Notes under the pieces: generated by a model | What the model was told of the DNA's origin: nothing | Seen by the model: only the letters and a program-made list of their open reading frames with translations | Database searches by the model: none | Shown here: positions 1-11,620 of the stretch, piece by piece | Layout of the letters: each line of letters begins with the position of its first letter | How positions within the stretch are numbered: the first letter of the stretch is position 1 | Translations under genes and position numbers: made by a program | Assembly: GCA_029204225.1 (NCBI GenBank) | Contig: CM055095.1 | Location: 45,495,446 to 45,559,445, forward strand | Source: Diphasiastrum complanatum | Lineage: Eukaryota; Streptophyta; Lycopodiopsida; Lycopodiales; Lycopodiaceae | DNA length: 64,000 bases | Reading direction: 5' to 3'

Positions 1-28
1 GAGCTTACTTTGTTTTTTATCAGTTTAG

Positions 29-457
29 GAAACAATTTTTTTTGATGATTTCGCAATTCGTCGAGGAGGGCAGAGATCTTCTACTGGAGAATTTTCAAGA
101 GATCATGCACTAGGGCACTATCTGAAGTCCTTTAAGAATAATGAGATAAGTGTTGCCCATTCAAAGTTTCATCAACATGGTGAAACTATGATTATGGCAA
201 TCAAGGCACTGTCTCATTTTCTTGGAGGACATAATTTCAATAAGGTGCATAAAATACTTTTTGTAAAAAAAATTATTGCGGTTAAAATTTTAGGATATGG
301 ACCAATGACTTCCATGCTCAGATCATCTCATTTTGCAGTGTATGCTGCTTACATTGATCTGAGTAAGCATGAAAACTATGAGCTATTGGATCTATATGAG
401 CTATTGCATGATTCTAAGTTGCAACTTTTATTGGAAAAAATATTGGAAGCAGATTAG
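29..457 (+). CDS. unrecognised exon, 3' end of a gene (partial)
   Basis: An open frame of about 142 codons runs from an AG at the end of a T-rich stretch (a plausible splice acceptor at 24-28) to a TAG at 455-457. It has a basic N-terminal part (IRRGGQRSSTGEFSRDHA) and a leucine-rich C-terminus (LLDLYELLHDSKLQLLLEK). I do not recognise a family. The frame is open over a length unlikely by chance in AT-rich DNA, and its first in-frame ATG is only at 188, which fits an exon better than a complete gene. The upstream part is outside the window. It converges on a minus-strand pseudogene whose stop lies about 120 bases downstream. It could belong to an unknown transposon. Confidence 0.35.
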   Translation, partial: ETIFFDDFAIRRGGQRSSTGEFSRDHALGHYLKSFKNNEISVAHSKFHQHGETMIMAIKALSHFLGGHNFNKVHKILFVKKIIAVKILGYGPMTSMLRSSHFAVYAAYIDLSKHENYELLDLYELLHDSKLQLLLEKILEAD

Positions 458-573
458 ATACTGCTGAATTGTACTTTGTAAATATTTTTATTTAATATAC
501 AAAATTTTATTGTGTGTCTATAGCCTATTGGCTTGTATAAATTTGCATGCTTTTTGAAATTTTTTATAATCCG

Positions 574-1250
574 TCAATTTTGTATTATGACGAATTTGGA
601 TTCTTCTGTAAAACCATTGGAAAAGTTGCAGTATATAGTTGTTTTTTGTGCCAGTCCCGCCATGTTGTGTACTTTTATGAAATGTCGCTCTTGCTTGCCA
701 ATGAGATTTTTCCATTCCTTGCGATGACCATATGCTAAGACTTCCAATGTCGAATGATGTCGTAATATGTGCTGCATGTCACAAAAACATAATCGAAATC
801 AGTACCAAAAGTATCTAGTTTAATTGCACATATTTGTCTATTGTAGTGTAAAATTGAAATCTTACCATATAATGTGTTATATGATTAACACCCCATGCCA
901 TTTGAGCTGCATCCACAAATTCATTGGTTGTTTTTTGTATCATTTGTACATCAGTATTTGAAAATTTACCTTTTCTCAAGTATTTCACCATGTTGTCTAA
1001 CTTTTTCCAAACTTCTATTTTGTGTATACAAGTAGAACCTTCTTCTTCGAAATCTTGAGTTGCTGTAATAATTTCTTTCCAAACCGTGTATTGAACCTTA
1101 GATTGTTTGCCAGAATAATTTGATAAAAATCTTTGAGCTTTATATCCTCCAATGCTCAGCTTGCATGGAATATTTCCTGTTTTACAGGATAGCTTGTCAT
1201 CTTTTTTTTATTTTAATGTGGCCTTTATGTAAGCATGCTTTGGACAACAC
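574..1250 (-). pseudogene. unrecognised multi-exon gene, 3' exons (split by copia element)
   Basis: Two minus-strand exons can be read. The exon 1200-866 ends at a consensus donor (ATG|GTAAGA). An intron of 94 bases follows, ending in TGCAG, and the last exon 771-574 carries the stop. The joined frame stays in phase, reading ...NHITHYM then HILRHHSTLEV.... The exon near 1200 can be joined in phase to the exon at 7352-7766 across a short intron, which is where the copia element sits. The family is not recognised; the frame is rich in charged and aromatic residues and shows no membrane segment. The broken upstream part (see 7352-8231) makes the locus a pseudogene. It may derive from an uncharacterised DNA transposon rather than a host gene. 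Confidence 0.4.
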
Positions 1251-1524
1251 AGTTAGAATTAAAGCAGAATCATTGTGCTACTGTACTATGGGTCCTATCA
1301 GTGGATAAGGATCAGTTGGCCTCACCACGAGGCAAGTCGATGGGACACGCGTCCCGCCAACGGCAACCTTGGTTATGCATGGGTTGCCTGAGTGAACAAC
1401 TATATGTACAGTGTAATTTCATTTTGAGAAATACAGTTGCTATGTGAGCTTGTAGTGGAGAGTGTTTTCTGTCTGTGTAACTGTGTAGCATGATCTGTGT
1501 TCTTGTGCAAAGCAAATTCTAAAT
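1251..1524 (+). repeat. 5' LTR of copia element
   Basis: This 274-bp LTR starts AGTTAGAATT, ends AAATTCTAAAT and abuts the primer-binding site directly. It pairs with 7073-7346 at about 92% identity by eye. Confidence 0.92.
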
Positions 1525-1537
1525 TGGTATCAGAGCC
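1525..1537 (+). promoter_or_regulatory. primer-binding site (methionine tRNA type)
   Basis: TGGTATCAGAGCC lies immediately 3' of the 5' LTR. It matches the usual methionine-tRNA primer site of plant retrotransposons. Confidence 0.9.
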
Positions 1538-2875
1538 GTACAGGGAGTGTACACAGTACAACATCGCCGTCGAAGAGAGCTTCAGGAGAAGAGTAGTCTT
1601 CTGAGAGTTCGGGGTCTACGGCGGGCTGAAAACGGAAAGAAAAGTCACTACATAGACAACTGTTAGGCATAAAGGGATTTGCAGAGGAGCTGCAAAGAGT
1701 AGTGATAGTGGCCATAGCAATTGACAGGGCAGGATTTGGTGAAAAACTGAGAAAATTGTGAATTTCTCAGCTTCAGTGGGGTTTTGAACCTTTCTCTGCA
1801 AAGTTGAACCGTGTGTGGTGAAATCCTTACCAAATCGTATGCCTTCAGTCCCATCAGATTGGTATGACTAAAGCGACCTCAGGGAGGTTGAATCTGTAAA
1901 AAAAAAACTCAGAGTAAAGTTGAGAATTGCTTGGAAAAGAGCTGAAGAAGGGTTTCTTGGTAAAAATCAAAAAACTGTTGGAAAAACCAGATGTTCTCAA
2001 TCGTTCCAAGGCCAAATACAGATCTGAAAAGTTCTTCTAGGGCGCAGAGATAGGGCTCAGCCAGCTACAGATTCAGATTGGATCGAAAGCGCTCCAAAAT
2101 TGTGCAAGAACAAGCTGATTTGGCTTGAAAAGAAGCAAGAAATCAGGAAAGAGGAGGAGAGGTCGTGGAGGCCGTGAGGACTGGTCGTGCGCTTCAAAAC
2201 CAAAGAATACATAGTGTTCCCAAAGTGAGATGTGTCTGCAAGCGCGTGGATCAGTGCACAAAAGTGCCCAGGACTGTCGGATCTCCAGTCACATAGATCT
2301 GTGGTAAAGATCGAGCCTCCAAGAACAGTTGTGGGCCGTTGGATCCAAGGTAGCCATTGTATTGAGGTGAAAGGGGCTTTGAAAGGACCTGAAGGCCATT
2401 GAAGGAAGATTGGCCATTCAACTTCATTAAAAATCTTCAAACTAAAATTGGAGTTGGGTCTCTTCACATGTGAAAGGTGAAGTTTCTTCAAGGTGAAGAA
2501 ACAATTCAAAAGTTCAAAAAGCCCTTATTTTTTAGTCCTTTAGCTTATTTTGACCAAACGAAAGGCTATAACCTCCAAACGAAGGGCACTCGGATTGTAC
2601 CTGCAAGTACGCTACCGCAAAACAGAGTGATTGCAGCGGAGAAAGTGTTCAGAGCACACCAGAAGTGATTTCACCATTTCACTAGGCACGAAATTGGGAG
2701 TTGACGATTGAGTGCATTTTGGAAGGCGACGTTGATTTGGCTTTCAAATTGGTGGAAAAGTGGTGAGTGATCTCGTAATGGAAAAAGTGCAGGTCATTAT
2801 TTTCAACTTCTGACATCAGTGTTGGCCTTGGCATACTGTTTTTAGCCTACGATAGAAGTTTCAAGCAATTTTGCG

Positions 2876-5800
2876 ATGGCAAACATGGGAGAGTCCATTT
2901 TGAGTGAAAGTAGCAAATTGGATGGGATTTCCAACTATGCAGTGTGAAAATTCAAAATGAAAAACATACTGATGGAGAAAGATGTGTGGGAAGTCGTCAC
3001 ATGTGATGAGAGAAGGCCGCCAAATGAAGTGGATATCAAAGTGTTTGACAAAAAGATGAGGAAAGCTTTGACCTTCATTAACTTGTCAGTGAAGGATCAC
3101 ATCATTATCCACATTTGTGATGCTGTTTCACCCAGATAGGCATGGGATGTGCGAAAGGAGTAGTTTGAGATGTCAAATCCATCAAGAATTATGTTTTTGA
3201 AGTCAAAGCTGAAAGTGCCCGAATGGAGCAAGGAGAGCACATTCAGACGTACATGACCATAATCAAGACAATGAGGGATGAACTGCATTCTATTGGTGAG
3301 CGCATACGTGATGTGGAGCTGGTGCACAATGCATTGTGTGGCATTGTAGAACCCTATCAGATGTTTGTGAGTGGAATAGCATCAAGAGAAAGATTGCCAA
3401 CATTTGACGAGCTCACAAGAATCTTTATCCAGGAAGAGCAACGACGAGAAATGGTGAAAGCTAGACGTCAAAATACTAACGATCGAACACTTGCGACATG
3501 CCAAGGCAAGGGCAAGGGCAAGAACAAATCTAAGCAGCAATTTGTCAAGTCTCAGGAGGATGATGGATTTTCTAGTAAGACCAAGAAGAAAGGCAAGTGC
3601 CTCCATTGTGGTAAAAAGGGCCATTGGAAGAGTGAATGTCACAAATTCCTAGCGGAACAAGGCAAGAGAAAACCAAAACAGGCAGGTAACCTTGTCGATG
3701 AGGGTGAGATTGAAGACTCTAGCATCTTCATATCTGCATTGTCATCTAATCAAGATAATCAAGCGGGGTATATTGACTCGGGAGCCACAAGACACATGAC
3801 AGGTAACAAGAATTGGTTCAGTAGCATGAAAGTGTTGGATAATGGAACGTCCGTTTCACAAGCAAATGGCGAGGTGTGCAAGATCAAGGGGCTAGGCACC
3901 GTTTCAATCCAACTACCTGATGGCAAAAGCAGGATGATCAGGGAGGTACTTTGCGTACCAGGTTTGAAGAGAAATCTACTTTCTGTTGGAGTCATTACTG
4001 ATCAAAAGTTGAAAGTAGAATTTGCCCATGATCATTGCTTTGTGAAGGATGTGAACCAAAAGTTCAAAGTTATTGCGGATGGAGTAAGAGAGCCCAATAC
4101 AGAATTGTACAGTTGAATGCTACAATCAAGGGGCAACATGGACTTGTATCGTCCATTCCATCGCAAACTGAGTTGTGGCATAAGAGGCTTGGTCACTTGA
4201 ACTTGGGAAGCCTCAGTTTGATAAGAAAATTGGATATGGTAACATGATTGCCTACCATAGAAGATCCTTGAAATCGATGTGTGAATCTTGTGTATATGGG
4301 AATCAGCATCGAGAGAAGTTCAATAAAGGGGGTGTTGCAAGAGCAAAGAACATCCTGGATTTAATCCACACAAATTTATGTGGGCCTATGAGGACCATGT
4401 CCTTAGGTAAAGCCTTTTATTTCATGACCTTTATTGATGATATGTCACGTAAGACATGGATCTACTTCTTGAAGAAGAAATCAGATGCATTTGACAACTT
4501 CAAAAGCTTCAAAGCATTGGTAAAAAATCAGACAGGTAGGAAGATCAAAGTCCTAAGATCAGATAGTGGAGGTGAATACATGTTTAATGACTTCAATGAT
4601 CTTGGTGATCAATTTGGGATTAAAAGACAATTTATGCAAGCTCATACTCCTGCTCTCAATGGTGTAGATGAGCGCAAGAATCAGACAATTGTGAAAAGTG
4701 CCAGATCTATGCTAGTTGGGATGAAACTACCAAAAGATTTTTGGTCAGAAGCATGCAACACGACAGTCTATCTTCAAAATAGAAGTCCTACCATTGCCAT
4801 ACCAAAGATAACACCTGAGGAAGCATTCACGAAGAAGAAGCCAAAGGTGAACCACTTGCAAATCTTTGGATGTAAGGCCTTTGTACATGTTCCTAAGGAA
4901 GAGAGACGTAAACTTGATGTAAAAGCTATCAAGTGTATATTCCTAGGATATGATGATCGTGTGAAGGGCTATAGATGTTTTGATCCAGTGGAAAACAAAG
5001 TCCATATAAGCCGTGATGTTATCTTTGATGAATTCAAGATGTATGAAGACGAGGATGCTGATAAGACAGAGACATCCAGTGGGAAAGATGGTATAGTGAG
5101 GATACCACCTGATGATGATCCATTCATTGACCTTCCAAGTGATGAAAAAGAGGATACATCTCAAGATACTACTACTCAACCTCAAGAGATAGGTTGGAGA
5201 GGTAGGGAAAAACCTTTTGGTGCAAGAAGGATTGAAGTTGCAGGTGACAAACGCAAGGAGAAGGATGTACCATGGGATACATTTTCACCAGGAAGCCGAT
5301 CACCTGACAGGAAGCTCCCTAAGTGGTTTGAGAGATTGTTGGAGAGCCGCGACATGGATGACTTTCCAGGATCATCTAGCCAGGGAGAGCTACGAAGATC
5401 AACAAGAGAGAAGACACAACCTGAAAGGTATGAAGCAAATTATGCTCTCTTATCTAGCATTATTCAAAGCAAAGAACCTTCGATTTATGGTGAAGCAAAG
5501 GATGATGACATTTGGGTCAAGGCCATGGGAGAAGAGATGGAGTCAATTGCTAAATATAGCACGTGGGACTCAGTAGAACCACCAGTTGGCAAGAAACCCA
5601 TTGGTTGTAAATGGGTATACAGGACTAAGTACCATGCAGATGGAAGTATAGTAAAGCACAAGGCAAGATTGGTGATCAAAGGGTATGCACAAAGTAAAGA
5701 CATCGACTATGAGGAGGCCTTTGCACCGGTTTGTAAGTGGAATCCTCTACTTTGGTTGTAAGTGGAATCCTTTGCACTTGTTGCTTTAGCTTCAGATTTT

Positions 5801-7024
5801 GGTTGGCCTTTGCATCAAATGGATGTGAAATCTGCTTTTCTAAATGGTGAGTTAGAAGAAGAAGTGTTCATGGATCAAACTGAAGGCTTTGTAGCGAAGG
5901 GACAGGAAAATAAAGTATGTCGCTTGAAGAAAGCGCTTTATGGTCTTAAACAGGCACCACGTGCGTGGTATAGTAGGATTGATGCCTACTTTTGTTCAAA
6001 GGGAATGGTGAGAACACATTTTGATCCAAATCTATATGTCTTATGCTTTGATGGTATGGTTGCTTTGATTGCACTTTATGTTGATGACTTGATTATTACA
6101 GGAAATAATCAAGAGATGATAGACATGATCAAGAAAGACCTCATGGAACAAGTCGAGATGATAGATCTCAGCCTGATGCATTATTGCCTTGGAGTAGATG
6201 TGTGGCAAAAAGGACACGAAGTGGGTTTAACACAGGTGAAGTATGTCAAAGAGTTGCTGCACAGGTTTAGGTTGCAAGATTGCAAACTAGTAAATACTCC
6301 TATTGAACCAGGTAAAAAGCTTTCTAAGCTTTATGAGTCATAGTCATTTGATGCTACGCTGTATAGATAGTTAGTAGGGAGCTTGATTTACCTTCCCACA
6401 ACTAGACCAGATATGTGCTATGTTGTTGGCATTGTAAGTCAGTTTATGGCAGCACCTACGGAAATACATTGGAAGGCAGCTAAACACATTTTGCTTTATG
6501 TGAAAGGCACTTCAGATTGTGGCTTGATTTACAAGAAGCATGATGGTTTATCTGAGTTGTGTGGCTATGTGGATGCGGATTGGGGAGGTGACTATGATGA
6601 TCGTAGATCCACCACAGGGTATGTATTCCAAGTTCGTGGTAGTTGCTTTTCCTGGTCTAGTAAAAAGCAAAGTACATTTGCTCTATCCACCACAGAAGCA
6701 GAGTATAAGGCAATGTGTAGTGCAACACATGAAGCTATATGGTTGAGACAAATCTTGGAAGAAATTGGCATGAAGCAAAAAAATTTCATGACATTACATA
6801 GCAAGAGTCAGAGTGGCATTCAGCTAGCAAAGAATCTAGTGTTCCATGCGAGAACTAAACACATTGAGATTCAGTATCACTTTATACGTGAGAGGCTGCT
6901 AAGTCGTGAAATTCATGTTGTTCATTGTAGCACAGAAGAACAACTAGCTGATATTTTCACTAAGTCACTTGTTGGAGAAAAGTTTGATAAGTTTAGATCA
7001 GAGCTTTCTGTACTTAGAGTTTAA
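2876..7024 (+). pseudogene. copia gag-pol polyprotein, disrupted
   Basis: The frame starts at ATG 2876 after a leader of about 1.3 kb. Gag opens with KLDGISNYAV and is then stopped by TGA at 2945, where a Trp is usual. More stops and a frameshift follow before 3223. The long frame 3223-4116 holds the CCHC knuckle (CLHCGKKGHWKSEC) and the protease motif IDSGATRHM. A frameshift near 4100 precedes the GAG-pre-integrase motif (LWHKRLGHLN). The integrase core follows in 4244-5700; its first catalytic Asp seems replaced (HTNLCGP), while RSDSGGEY and the Glu motif remain. A short local duplication breaks the frame at about 5745. Reverse transcriptase (YVDD near 6080) and RNase H (ADIFTKSL) extend to 7024. 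Confidence 0.92.
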
Positions 7025-7063
7025 AGCTATGTATAAGACTGTATAAAAAGTAGACTCTACTTT

Positions 7064-7072
7064 AAGGGAGAG
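7064..7072 (+). promoter_or_regulatory. polypurine tract of copia element
   Basis: AAGGGAGAG lies directly before the 3' LTR, in the position of the plus-strand priming site. Confidence 0.7.
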
Positions 7073-7346
7073 AGTTAGAATTAAAGTAGAATCACTATGA
7101 TACTGTATTGTGGGTCCTATCAGTGGATAAGGATCAGTTGGCTTCGACACGAGGCAAGTCGACGGGACACGCATCCCGCCAACGGCAACCTGGGTCATGC
7201 ATGGGTTGCTTGAGTGAACAACTATATGTACGGTGTAATTTCATTTTGAGAAATACAGTTGCTATGGGAGCTTGCAGTGGAGAGTGTTTTCTGTCTGTGT
7301 TATTGTGTAGCATGATCTGTGTTCCTGTGCAAAGCAAATTCTAAGT
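7073..7346 (+). repeat. 3' LTR of copia element
   Basis: This 274-bp LTR pairs with 1251-1524. It is followed by the second copy of the AACAC target duplication at 7347-7351. Confidence 0.92.
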
Positions 7347-7351
7347 AACAC

Positions 7352-8231
7352 ATCCTCTAATCTGGAAATAGCTTCCTTCACAGAGGCCTCTGGCTTGAAA
7401 TCCCATGCAAACAAGATGTGAAGATATATTATTTTTTTCTATAATACGCACCTCCGCATTTTGTAGAGGAATCGGTAGTACAAGTTTCCAATTAGGATCT
7501 TCTCGATCTCTTGATATTCCTGTACTCCTTGTCATGTCTTTTGCTATTTCTATGTAGTACAAACAAGGGTGTTTAGAGCTAGCGCCATGAGATACATTGA
7601 ATATACATTTTAATGTCTTCAGATCTCCTGCTAAATGCCATTCAATGTTGAAAGTGCCAATTCCAAGAATATTGAGTGGAACTCCCTCCATGTGATTTTT
7701 TAAGGTGGCAGGATATGATGTTCTATTATATATCCTTGAGAGAATGTCATGGTCTTCTTTCAACACCTATAAGAGAATACAAAAACGTGATTAGCCTCAT
7801 AATATTAACACAGAGAAGATTTTAGATATGAAATCCATATTCAAATGATTATCCCTATTTATTATGCGAAGGAACTGCTATACCTGAAATGCTGCCAACC
7901 ATCAGATATCATTTTCTGATTGAACACTGAAATTGAGATCTTCTAAGTCTTCTGAATTTGAAAGTGCTCCATTCATGATCGTGAGACTGCCTCTTTTCAT
8001 TTTTTGTCCTTTTATAATTTCAGACTCATCTAACTAGAGAACAACTATCAACTTGTTATTGACATTCTCATTTGTAATACCGTAAAAATTTATGATGAAT
8101 GTTAATAACTGATTAATGTCAATAAATAAATTGTTGGAATTGTTATAAGCTAGAATTTCTTCTTTCGAGCAATACACTTCATTGATATGAGATGGATTAC
8201 CAACTATTGTCTGCATACCATGGTTTAACAT
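7352..8231 (-). pseudogene. unrecognised multi-exon gene, upstream exons (transposase-like pattern)
   Basis: The exon 8231-7884 has in-frame stops at about 8036 and 7915 and ends at CAG|GTATAG. After an intron of 117 bases the exon 7766-7352 is open for about 138 codons. Phases match across the junction. The second exon contains WHLAGDLKTL and, about 15 residues later, SSKHPCLYY. A GDLK segment followed by HPCxxC is, from memory, a pattern in uncharacterised transposon-like ORFs; here the second Cys would be Tyr. That link is inference only. The gene continues on the far side of the copia insertion (1200-574). The total coding length would be about 400 residues or more. The stops make it a pseudogene. 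Confidence 0.42.
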
Positions 8232-8299
8232 GTCTTTTTTTTAAAAAAGATAAAATGGTCGTGGGATTGGAAACTTTTTAATATTTACCTATGCAAATG

Positions 8300-9859
8300 C
8301 CTCCTTTATTTCACATGAGGAGCCAAAGGATGTATATGATGCACACATTTGAAGGAATGGTACCTTGCCATGAAGGAGGAATATGATGCTTTGATGGCCA
8401 ACAAGACATGGAAGCTTGTGGATCTTCCATCCAACAAGCACACCATTGGTTGCAAGTGGGTTTTCTGAGTCAAGTATAATCAAGATGGCACAATCAACAA
8501 GTACAAGGCTAGACTTTGTGCTAAGGGTTTTGCTCAAGTTTATGGACTTGATTATAAGAAGACTTTTGCTCCAGTTGCAAAGATGGTATCAATTAGCATC
8601 ATAATTTCTATTGCTTGTTTTTCAATTGGCAAGTTCTTCAACTAGATGTCTCTAATGCATTTTTAAATGGATATCTAGAAGAAGAGATTTATATGGATCA
8701 GCCTATTGGGTTCATCCATGACAAAGACAAAGTTTGCTTGCTCTTCAAAAGTCTATATGGACTAAAGCAAGCTCCAAGGTCATGGTATTCTCGACTTAAC
8801 ACCTTTCTTGAGTCACTAGGATTTAATCTTAGTAACTATGATCCTTCCTTGTATGTCAAGTTTTTTGATAAAGATATTGTCATACTTCTTATTTATGTTG
8901 ATGATATCATTCTAACAAGAAGTTGTATCAAGTTAGTTGAGGACACCAAGATTGCACCTGGAAAAGAGTTCAAGATGCAAGATCTTGGAAAAATTCACTA
9001 CATACTAGGATTAGAGATTGACTTTCTTAAAGATAAAGCTTTTGTATGTCAATCCAAGTATGCTCTTTCAATGTTAAAAAAGTTCAATATGTTAGATTGT
9101 AAGAGTATAGAAACTCCTATGGAACAAAATGTAAAAGACCCTAAAAAAGGTGATGAAAGATCCTTCATGGACATCACACTTTTTAGGAGTCTTATAGGCT
9201 CCTTAATTTGGCTCACAATAACTAGACCTGACATAAGCTTTAGTGTTCATAAGTTGAGCCAGGCTATGCAAAATCCTACTATTTATCATTGGAAAATGGC
9301 CAAGAGAGTGCTTAGATATATATCTTCAACTTTTGATTATGGTTTATTGTATAAAAGTGAAGATCTTTCTATTGTTGGTTATTCTGACTCGGATTTTACA
9401 GGTGATAGAGCAGATTGAAAATCTACAAGTGCTTATGTCATATATCTTGGAGGAAACTTGATATCTTGGCTTTCCAAAAAGCAAGATACTGTATCACTCT
9501 CATCTTGTGAAGCTGAGTATAAGGCACTCACTACAACAACAAAGGAAGTGCTTTGGATCAAGAGGTTGCTAGGGGAGCTAAAGATAATCATGAAAGAAGA
9601 TCTACCTATGATCATGTGTGACAACATTTCAGCCCAAGCCCTTGCCAACAACCCGATATTCCATGCAAGGAGCAAACATATCGAAGTTGCACATCACTTC
9701 GTGAGAGAGAAGCTCATTGGAGGGGAAATCTACTTGGAGCACATCGACACATTATCTTGTATTGCTGATATGCTCACCAAACCTTTGAGCAAGAGTTCCT
9801 TCATCAAGCATAGAGCCAATCTTGAAGTAATACCAAGATCCATGTTCAAGTCAATATAG
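8300..9859 (+). pseudogene. Ty1-copia reverse transcriptase-RNase H fragment, 5' truncated
   Basis: Copia pol similarity begins just before MKEEYDALMANKTW (about 8359) and runs to a TAG at 9857-9859. Visible motifs are GCKWVF (followed by a TGA stop), KARLCAKGFAQ, LDVSNAFLNG, LYGLKQAPRSWY, YVDDIILT (near 8900), TRPDISF, LSSCEAEYKAL and ADMLTKPLSKSSF. A frameshift near 8610 and a TGA at 9416 break the frame. Everything upstream of the reverse transcriptase (gag, protease, integrase) is missing, so this is a 3' remnant. It belongs to a copia lineage different from the element at 1251-7346, judging by the divergent RT and the long LTR that follows. Confidence 0.9.
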
Positions 9860-9873
9860 GTTGTTTTTAGGAG

Positions 9874-10979
9874 TGTTGAAATGGAAAAATAATCCATCTT
9901 GACTTTAGGCTTGCTACAAATATTGTACCATGCAAGTATATTGTTCATAAATGCAAATGCCAAGTTTGGCCTAGATAGAACTCGAGCTACATGGATATGT
10001 TATATCTAGAATGATGAGTATAATTTGCATATAGATTGTAGACATAGAATTAGCAAAATTATGTTAGTAGAAACTCGTGGCAATTCACATGCATCAATTG
10101 TAAGTGATCCATAGTGACATGCAAGGCATGCACAAAGTGAAATGGACACATGCATGTTGATTTGTACATTTCTAGTTAGAACTAGGACACTTTGAAAAAG
10201 TTGGTAGAGATTCATGCATGAGATGTGACAAATGTCACATAGACTCTAGTTTTCACTTTAGATGTCATTTAATGATGGATGGATGTGGTTCTACCTCTAG
10301 GTACCTCAAACTCCATAAATATCTGTAGCTCTCCTCATAATTTATGATGAAGAACCAAAGCTTTGTAGATATCTCTTGCCATTTTGGATCCACACAAATT
10401 TTGCTTGTTATCTCTCTATCTTTCTCTCTCTAACTCGTGTTGAGACTAATGCTAATACACTGATATCTTGTACTTTTGCTCATTAATGATTCATTGCTAT
10501 CATATTCTGATGCTTAGCATGCTAGATTGTGGTTAAGCCATAACTTCTGTACTAGATCTTGCTAATCAATCTAGAATCAGGTTATTGTGCTAATCATAAA
10601 GCTTAATTAGATCTATCATACTTGTGGATCTTCCCCACACGTGTGAATTCTGGAAATTTTATCATTTCAAAGCCATATAATTTTTTTTGGATTCTGTTCA
10701 GTATTGAGCAAGTTACAATTCTTGAAGTTGGCCATAAAATTCTGTAAACTTGTCAAAAACCAGAGACTTCTAGATTTTTTATTTTTTTGCCCTGTTTGAT
10801 TCATTTTTTGCCCAATATTTTGTTCTCTAGAATTCCATCTAAATAGCTAAGTTGTAGAGCATTGAAGGGGCTTTTTGGAGATATAAATTTTTTCTCATTT
10901 CGTTACGTATTGAGGAAGTTACAAATTTTTGAAAATGTCAAAAAAAAATAATTCTGTAACCTTGTCATTAGCTTCAACA
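9874..10979 (+). repeat. 3' LTR of the truncated copia element
   Basis: TGTTGAA begins 15 bases after the pol stop, preceded by TTAGGAG, a weak polypurine tract. TTCAACA at 10973-10979 is its exact inverted complement, giving a 1106-bp LTR. Inside, TAAATATC near 10314 is a possible TATA region. The segments 10690-10755 and about 10900-10968 are diverged copies of one sequence, sharing the cores GTATTGAG and AAGTTACAA and then TTCTGTAA and CTTGTC. No 5' LTR or target duplication is available because the element is truncated, so the right edge rests on the terminal inverted repeat alone. Confidence 0.6.
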
Positions 10980-10999
10980 ATGTCATTGCTAGCAGGTGT

Positions 11000-11189
11000 G
11001 CCTATCTACAAGGATCAACATCAACAAGCATTATCCTGGGATCTTTTTTTGGATGGCGTCGACTACCCATTTGTCAATGAACAAGATTATCATGAATGGC
11101 CACCGGACCCATATGGCTATTATTGAAAATTTGCATTCAAGCTTCGAGACATGTGTCATGGAACCGCCACCAATTTTGGTGGGGGATAC
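11000..11189 (+). other. short open frame and polypurine tract before an LTR-like region
   Basis: A short frame continues from the copia LTR edge to a TGA at 11124-11126, ending NEQDYHEWPPDPYGYY, which I do not recognise. It is followed by GGTGGGGGATAC at 11178-11189, which looks like a polypurine tract before an LTR start (TGTTGGAGGG). It could be the tail of a retroelement polyprotein into which the copia LTR was inserted. Confidence 0.3.
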
Positions 11190-11620
11190 TGTTGGAGGGT
11201 TTGTGGACCCCGAGGCAACCCTAACCCTAGTTAATAAGTGAGAGGGATTTGAAACCCTGCATGTGTAAGTCCAACCCGATGATCACATAGTTATTTGATA
11301 ATTAGAATGTCAATTAAAGGACTTTGGGCCTTTTTGCGGGACTTTTAATGTCATGGGGCCTAAATGTCAAGTTAGTGAATAAAGTTGGGTTTCCCTCCAA
11401 TTTTGGATGGTTCCCACTCTTTTTTAAATTTGAATAATTAGGGAGGTAGAAATGGACCAATAGGATTCAGAGGCCAGGGTCCTCCTCTCTACTATAATAA
11501 GGGACCAACTCGAGTTTCTTACACGTACATATCTTCATTTCAATAAAGTAGATTGGTTCTCTTGTGAAATGGATTTATGAATGTCCTTTCTCTCTATCAC
11601 TTTTCCTCCATCTCTCATGC
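11190..11620 (+). repeat. probable LTR (or LTR 5' part) of a second retroelement
   Basis: The stretch starts TGTTGGAGGG after a G-rich tract, contains a TATA-like TATAATAAGGG near 11493 and an AATAAA near 11543, and is rich in T and CT after that. This is the U3-R-U5 order of an LTR. No partner LTR or terminal inverted repeat was found, so the right border is approximate. Confidence 0.35.

Larger units (their letters stand above)
1251..7346 (+). mobile_element. Ty1-copia LTR retrotransposon (nearly complete, decayed)
   Basis: Two 274-bp LTRs (1251-1524 and 7073-7346) flank a gag-pol region in the order gag, protease, integrase, reverse transcriptase, RNase H, which defines the copia superfamily. 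The 5-bp direct repeat AACAC at 1246-1250 and 7347-7351 is the target-site duplication. LTR ends are short inverted repeats (TTAGAATT / AATTCTAA) rather than canonical TG/CA. By eye the LTRs differ at about 21 of 274 positions, so the insertion is not recent. The coding region carries several stops and frameshifts, so the element is non-autonomous. It lies inside an unrecognised minus-strand pseudogene, at or next to a splice donor of that gene. Confidence 0.93.
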
